A program made the position numbers and the translations under genes. Below the pieces are notes generated by a model. The model saw only the letters and a list, made by a program, of their open reading frames with translations, was not told where the DNA came from and searched no databases. A stretch of 64,000 nt of DNA from Phoma sp. XZ068 (Eukaryota > Ascomycota > Dothideomycetes > Pleosporales > Didymellaceae): positions 558,001-622,000 of the forward strand of contig RBKR01000004.1 of the NCBI GenBank assembly GCA_004835665.1. Reading direction: 5' to 3'. How positions within the stretch are numbered: position 1 is the first letter of the stretch; every line of letters begins with the position of its first letter. Positions 58,632 through 64,000 of this stretch are shown here, piece after piece.

Positions 58632-61600
58632 ATGGGAGGCAAGCAACCATCACTCGAAGGCCACAAGTCTGGCCAGTCCAACGACCCTCTGTCAGCACCG
58701 GCTCATGCACTCTCATTCCAGCAAGTGATTGAGGAAACAAAATGCAATCCCGATGATGGTCTTAGCACATCGGAAGCAAAGTCTCGCCTTGAGAAGTTTG
58801 GAAGCAACGATCTGGGAGACGATGGCGGAGTCCAGCCAGCAAAGATCCTGCTTCGACAGGTCGCCAACTCCATGACACTGGTACGTTTAGGGTTTTTGAG
58901 ACTATTAGTTACAATTCTAACCATTCCTTAGGTTCTTATTGCAGCCATGGCTGTTAGTTTTGCCATTGAATCTTGGATTGAAGGTGGTGTAGTAACTGCC
59001 ATTATCCTACTCAATGTCGTCATTGGTTTCTTCCAAGAATTCAACGCTGAAAAGACTATGGACTCTCTACGATCCCTGAGTTCTCCAACTGCCACCGCTA
59101 TCCGAGACGGAAAGACTGTTACCGTTCCCACCATCGAAGTTGTCGTTGGTGACTTGGTCGAACTCAAGACTGGTGACACCATTCCCGCTGACATTCGGTA
59201 AGCCTCTCAAAACCACATATTTGAATTCCACTGACAATTTAACAGTATTATTGAAGCCGTCAACTTCGAAACCGACGAGGCTCTTTTGACTGGTGAATCG
59301 CTCCCAGTTAACAAGGATGCTGAGGCCACATTCTCCGAGGATACCGGCCCCGGCGATCGCTTGAACGTTGCCTTCAGCTCAGCCACTGTTACCAAAGGCC
59401 GCGCCCGTGGCGTCGTCTTCGCGACCGGAATGTACACTGAGATTGGATCTATCGCTATGTCTCTTCGCCAGAAGGGCTCTCGCGTGCGTCCAGTGAAGCG
59501 CAAGGAGGATGGTAGCCGCCCAAAGCCTCATCGCTACGCTCAGGCCTGGGGCCTGACTGCTGGCGATGTCGTTGGTGCTTTCCTTGGTGTCAATGTTGGA
59601 ACTCCCCTGCAGAAGAAGCTCGCCCGTCTTGCAATTCTTCTGTTCGGCACTGCCGTTATCTGCGCCATCATTGTCCTCGGTGCGAACTCTTTCTCCAACA
59701 ACCGCGAAGTCATCATCTACGCTGTCGCGACAGGTCTCTCTATGATTCCTGCGTCGCTTACTGTAGTCTTGACTATTACCATGGCTGCTGGTACTAAGCG
59801 CATGGTTCAGCGTCACGTTATTGTCCGCAACCTGAAGTCTCTTGAAGCTCTTGGTGGTGTCACCGATATTTGCTCCGACAAGACCGGTACCCTTACTCAG
59901 GGAAAGATGGTCGCGAAGAGAGCCTGGATTCCTGCCAAGGGTACTTACTCAGTTGGTATTACCGATGAGCCACACAACCCTACTGTCGGCTCAATAAGCT
60001 TCACTCCCAAGGAGCCCCGCCACATCGACCCCGACCAGGATGAGAAGACTCAAACCTACGAGGAACTCATTGAGAACAATCCCCACCTGATCGAATACCT
60101 CAAGGTTGCATCCCTCGCCAACTTGGCAAATGTCCACCAAACCGATGGCCAGTGGAACGCACGTGGTGACCCAACTGAGATTGCCATTCAGGTGTTTGCC
60201 TCTCGCTTCGACTGGAACCGTCTGCAGTTCACTCAGGGTGACTCTCCCAAGTGGAAGCAACTCGCTGAATTCCCATTCGACTCCGATGTCAAGAAGATGT
60301 CCGTTATTTTTGAAGAGACTGCTACATCCAAGAAGATGGTTTTCACCAAGGGAGCCGTTGAGCGTGTTATTTACTCTTGCGACACATTCTACAATGCCGA
60401 GAGCGACGATGTCGTCAACATGGATGATGATTACCGTGAGGAGATTCTCGCCAACATGGAAGCGCTCGCATCCTACGGTCTCCGTGTCTTGGCCCTTGCC
60501 AGCAAGGACTACGACGGCCCACTCCCCACCAAGGGCGAAGATCTCGACAGGAAGAACATCGAAGAGAAGCTCGTCTTCCGTGGTCTTGTTGGTCTCTATG
60601 ATCCTCCCCGCCCCGAAACCGCCGGATCTGTTCGTCAGTGCCAGAAGGCTGGTATCGAAGTCCACATGCTTACTGGTGATCACCCCGGAACTGCCCGCGC
60701 TATTGCTGCCGAAGTTGGTATCCTGCCCTCGAACATGTCCACCCTCGCCAAGGATGTTACAGACGCCATGGTCATGACTGCCACCCAGTTCGACAAGCTC
60801 TCCGATGACGAAGTCGATGCCCTTCCCCTGCTTCCTCTCGTTATCGCTCGTTGCGCTCCCAACACTAAGGTCCGTATGATCGACGCTCTGCACCGAAGGA
60901 AGGCTTTCGCCGCCATGACTGGTGATGGTGTCAACGACTCCCCCTCTCTCAAGCGCTCCGACGTCGGTATTGGTATGGGTACTGGATCCGATGTTGCCAA
61001 AGACGCTTCCGATATTGTTCTGACCGACGACAACTTCGCTTCTATCCTCAACGCCATTGAAGAGGGCCGCCGCATGTTCGACAATATCCAGAAGTTCATC
61101 CTACATTTGCTCGCCCAGAACATTGCTCAGGCATGTGTCTTGCTCATCGGTCTTGCGTTCAAGGATGAGACCGGCCTCTCTGTGTTCCCTGTCTCCCCCG
61201 TCGAAGTCATGTGGATTATCATGGTCACATCCTCGCTTCCTGATATGGGTCTCGGTTTCGAGATCGCTGCTCCTGACATTTTGGACCGTCCTCCTCAGAG
61301 TGTAAGTTTACTTCCCACCACATATGCAAAGTCAGCGTGCTAACAAATTCTAGCTTAAGCGCGGTGTTTTCACCATCGAAGTCATGGTCGACATGCTCTT
61401 CTACGGCCTCTGGATCGCTGCCCTTTGTCTCGCCTCCTTCTCCATCGTTATGTTTGGTTTCGGTGACGGCAACCTTGGTACCGGCTGTAACGAGGGTTAC
61501 AACGACTCTTGCAAGACCGTGTTCCGCGCTCGTGCTACCACCTTCGCCTGTCTCACCTGGTTCTCATTGTTCCTCGCGTGGCAGATGATCGACATGCGCC

Positions 61601-61971
61601 GTTCATTCTTCATGATGCAGCCCAACTCCACGAAGTACTTCACTCAATGGTTCCACGATGTGTGGCGCAACAAGTTCCTGTTCTTCTCCATCATGGGTGG
61701 TTTCATCACCATCTTCCCCGTCCTTTACATTCCCGTCATCAACACGGTTGTGTTCAGGCACAGCGGTATTAGCTGGGAGTGGGGTGTGGTCTTCATCGCT
61801 ACATTCCTCTTCTTCCTTGGTATTGAGGCCTGGAAGTTTGCCAAGCGTACCTACTTCAAGAAGAAGGACCCCCACGGTGGAAGGAGGGGCTCGGTTGATC
61901 TTGAGGCTCGCGTCTTCGAGCGCTACCTCAGCACAGCGATCAGCACTGACGAGGACAACGAGAAGAAATAG
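58632..61971 (+). CDS. ENA-type Na+/K+-exporting P-type ATPase (class IID)
   Basis: Exons 58632-58880, 58932-59197, 59246-61301 and 61354-61971 give 1062 aa; introns are 51, 48 and 52 bp. P-type motifs: TGES (187-190), the phosphorylated Asp383 in DKTGT, and the hinge TGDGVND (730-736). The N-domain has KGAVERV, and the membrane region has IPASLTVVLTITMAAG before the phosphorylation site. The N-terminal cation-ATPase domain and the C-terminal helices (VSPVEVMWIIMVTSSLPD) match fungal ENA pumps rather than calcium pumps. It exports Na+ (and K+ at high pH) at the plasma membrane. Codon bias is very strong, so high or inducible expression is likely. Confidence 0.93.
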
Positions 61972-63295
61972 ATGGAGACGGTGCTTTTCTCAGCGTATGT
62001 GTATGAACATGAACGTATGAGTGGCTTTTTGATTCAATGTTTCCAGTTGGAAACATGCTCCATTGATGAAGTGTCATCTTTGGAGAAAAGGCGTTTTTTT
62101 ATGCATGGCTTGCGATACCTTTATGCCTGTTACGGCTGTCTCTAGAGAGACTTGAATGCTTTTCTTTACTACGTTAGATATCACTCTGCGATAATCAATA
62201 TCATAACTTCATAAATCATTTCTTCGGTTACTACGTGAATTTATGACTTGGGTAACCTTAGTCTGTACGGCGATATACACAATCACTGTCTTCAACCCAG
62301 CTTTCTTCACCGGTAACGATGCAGTCAGTATTACTGGGTTATACGGTATCCCACATAATACCTCAGAAAAAAAGTCAAGGTTGAAATCAAGATTGTACGA
62401 TGATGCTCAGGATTCAGATGGTTGTCTTGGAATTGGGAGATCTTCATCACTTCGAGAATCGTGAGCAAGTTCGATCTTCGAACGTCCACCACATTCCACA
62501 CAGGATTACCCCGCCGGGACGCCCTTATCACCTGCTGTATCAGGCCTGCAGGCATTCTGCAGTTCTTACCTGCAAAAGCCGAAGACGACGCGAGTACGCA
62601 TTGAAGCTAACCCAATGCCCACTTGAAGGCCCCGCTCCTCTCCGCTCCTCTGCCGCCGAGGCTTGGAATACCAAGCCCGACAGAACCGAGACTTCTCGGC
62701 GCCAAACATTCTTTTCTGCGCTAAGTGGCACCATCGCCCCAACTCTTTGTCGGCGAATGCGTCAGCCGAGACAATTTGCTCTTCTTGGGTGCATCTTTGG
62801 AGCCTTAGACGCAGTCTCGTGCAGCTTTGGTGTGTGCTTGGAATGGCGTGATTCCGACCAATCTCTGCTTGCGTTTAGGGTCTTAGCGTGTCAACGCGCG
62901 CGGAGGGGAGTCTTTCCAGAGCCAAGTGTGCGGGCGACGTGGAGGAAAAGCGTGGCTGTGGAGGCTGAGGGCTTGGGATGTAGTGGAGGGACTTGTGTGC
63001 GGGGTGAGGCGTATTGGATAAGAGTATCCCTTACCCTCTTCCTCGCGACTGCGTATACGGCCGCGGAATTTCCATTCTCGTCAATTTTGAGCAATTTTGA
63101 GAGTCGAGACACATCGTGAACGTGGGGCGAGACTCTCCATCGATCTCAGATCATCACTTGGGGGATCAACCATCGTTCGGTGATAAGCGTACTTGTTGTG
63201 CCGACTTTACCGATAACGACTTCGAACACATCACGCCCGAGTTTGCCCCTCGGAGTTACAAGGCAGACAGAAGGAGCACCGCTGTAAGAGCAAGG
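61972..63295 (+). other. Intergenic, no gene seen
   Basis: About 1.3 kb between the ATPase end and the RING gene. A 239-codon plus frame (62400-63119) has no domain and mixed codon use; I treat it as chance. No repeat or RNA gene recognised. Confidence 0.35.
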
Positions 63296-64000
63296 ATGCC
63301 CGCAGTCGCCAGAGAAGCAAGGCTGGGAGGTTTGGTGACTCTCGAAGCCCGGCGATGGGATTCGCATGACAATCGTTCAATCGTATCGCCGACAGCATTG
63401 GCCTTTTTAATTCCTGTTTTGGTTGTGTTCTTCTGTGCGCCCTTGTGAGTCGAAAAGGTGCTTGTAGAATCGTGATGTGAGGCACTGACATTAGATGCAG
63501 CCTTTGTGTATTCTGCATTCGAAAGCGACGACGTGATGCACCGATCAGGCGGCCAAAGCGAGTCAAACTACCCGCCTTAGAACGCTCGGAAGCAAGAGAC
63601 CGGCTTCAGTCAGTAGTAGAGATCGCGAACGTGACCGGAGACCGGAAGGCGGCATGTGTAGACAGGCTTGAGGAGAAGCCTGACTCGGACAGCGAATCTA
63701 CTTTTGAGAAGGAATGGTGAGCGTCCGATTGCCAATGGTAGCTCCAGGCTGACAAGTCATAGCGCAATCTGCCTTTCGACATTACATGCACCATCACCGC
63801 CAGAGCCTGCGAAGTTGAGCAATGAGAATGTAGAGGTCGATAAGGCCGTGATAGTGTCATCCAACGCTGAGGTTGAACAAGAAGAAATTTTGAGGTTGAA
63901 GGAGTGCGGTCACGAATTCCATTCCGAGTGTCTGGTATCTTGGGTTGTGTTGCATAAGACGAGCTGTCCGATTTGTCGAACAGTTTATTATCACGAGGAG
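63296..64000 (+). CDS. Membrane-anchored RING-H2 finger protein (3' truncated by window)
   Basis: Exons 63296-63444, 63495-63716 and 63763 onward; introns of 50 and 46 bp; the frame is open to the last base. The N-terminus (MPAVAREARLGG) leads to one membrane segment, ALAFLIPVLVVFFCAPL. A basic/acidic stalk follows. The RING-H2 domain begins at WCAICL on the exon 2/3 junction and continues with CGHEFHSECLVSW and CPICR, so all ligand positions are present. This TM-then-RING plan is typical of ATL-like ubiquitin ligases, acting at an internal membrane. The first in-frame ATG is 63296; the frame above it opens with GTG. Acceptor 63762 was chosen because the two downstream acceptors lead to quick stops. 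Confidence 0.78.

Noticed and set aside
59991..60893. 300-codon minus frame opposite the ENA-type ATPase
   Set aside because: Shadow of the strongly biased plus-strand codons; no independent domain and the plus frame is certain.
62400..63119. 239-codon plus frame between ATPase and RING genes
   Set aside because: No domain, irregular composition, and no sign of splicing partners.
1..64000. CRISPR arrays, phage, insertion sequences or bacterial operons
   Set aside because: Spliced eukaryotic genes throughout; no spaced direct-repeat array and no intact transposase text seen.

Overview
The window is nuclear DNA of a filamentous ascomycete (Pezizomycotina). Genes are split by many short GT-AG introns of about 45-86 bp with recognisable branch sites. 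The gene content fits a mould: a tailoring-type oxidoreductase group with its own zinc-cluster regulator, a velvet-like protein, an ENA-type Na+/K+ ATPase and proton-translocating transhydrogenase. A Dothideomycete (Pleosporales-like) origin is my guess from general gene style and is not proven. All splice sites were placed by hand from reading frame, consensus sites and family conservation.

Layout. 0-4.3 kb: tail of an upstream gene, an ECM4-type glutathione transferase, a CDF zinc transporter, a tiny zinc-binding protein and an intron-containing tRNA-Phe. 4.7-7.7 kb: two BTB/POZ genes in tandem. 8.9-14.5 kb: a catalase, a CTI6-like PHD-finger protein and a small unknown protein. 14.9-21.0 kb: mitochondrial NAD(P) transhydrogenase (8 exons) and a secreted cysteine-rich protein with a Thr/Pro linker. 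21-31.5 kb: about 10 kb almost empty apart from one intronless velvet-like gene. 31.5-36.9 kb: arginyl-tRNA synthetase, apparently dual-targeted, and a secreted 5'-nucleotidase-like metallophosphatase. 37.4-45.7 kb: MFS transporter, FAD-linked oxidase, short-chain dehydrogenase and a C2H2/C2H2/Zn2Cys6 transcription factor. 46.3-53.7 kb: three housekeeping genes (RQC2, coatomer zeta, a mitochondrial protein). 53.7-57.2 kb: decayed coding pieces and an AT-rich, RIP-like island. 58.6-64 kb: ENA-type P-type ATPase and the 5' part of a membrane-anchored RING-H2 gene that runs off the window.

How the genes may work together. The 37.4-45.7 kb block looks like a small transporter, redox and regulator cluster without a backbone synthase. 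The oxidase and the dehydrogenase are divergent from a 408-bp shared promoter, and the regulator lies immediately downstream of the dehydrogenase. A perfect 10-bp inverted repeat carrying CreA-type GCGGGG cores sits about 110 bp before the regulator's ATG. Most other genes are unrelated housekeeping or stress functions: metal and ion transport, redox, ribosome quality control and COPI traffic.

The most noteworthy points are this cluster with its regulatory repeat, an internal TATA box between two in-frame ATGs of the arginyl-tRNA synthetase, a GC-AG intron in RQC2, the isolated velvet-like gene, and the decayed region at 54-57 kb.
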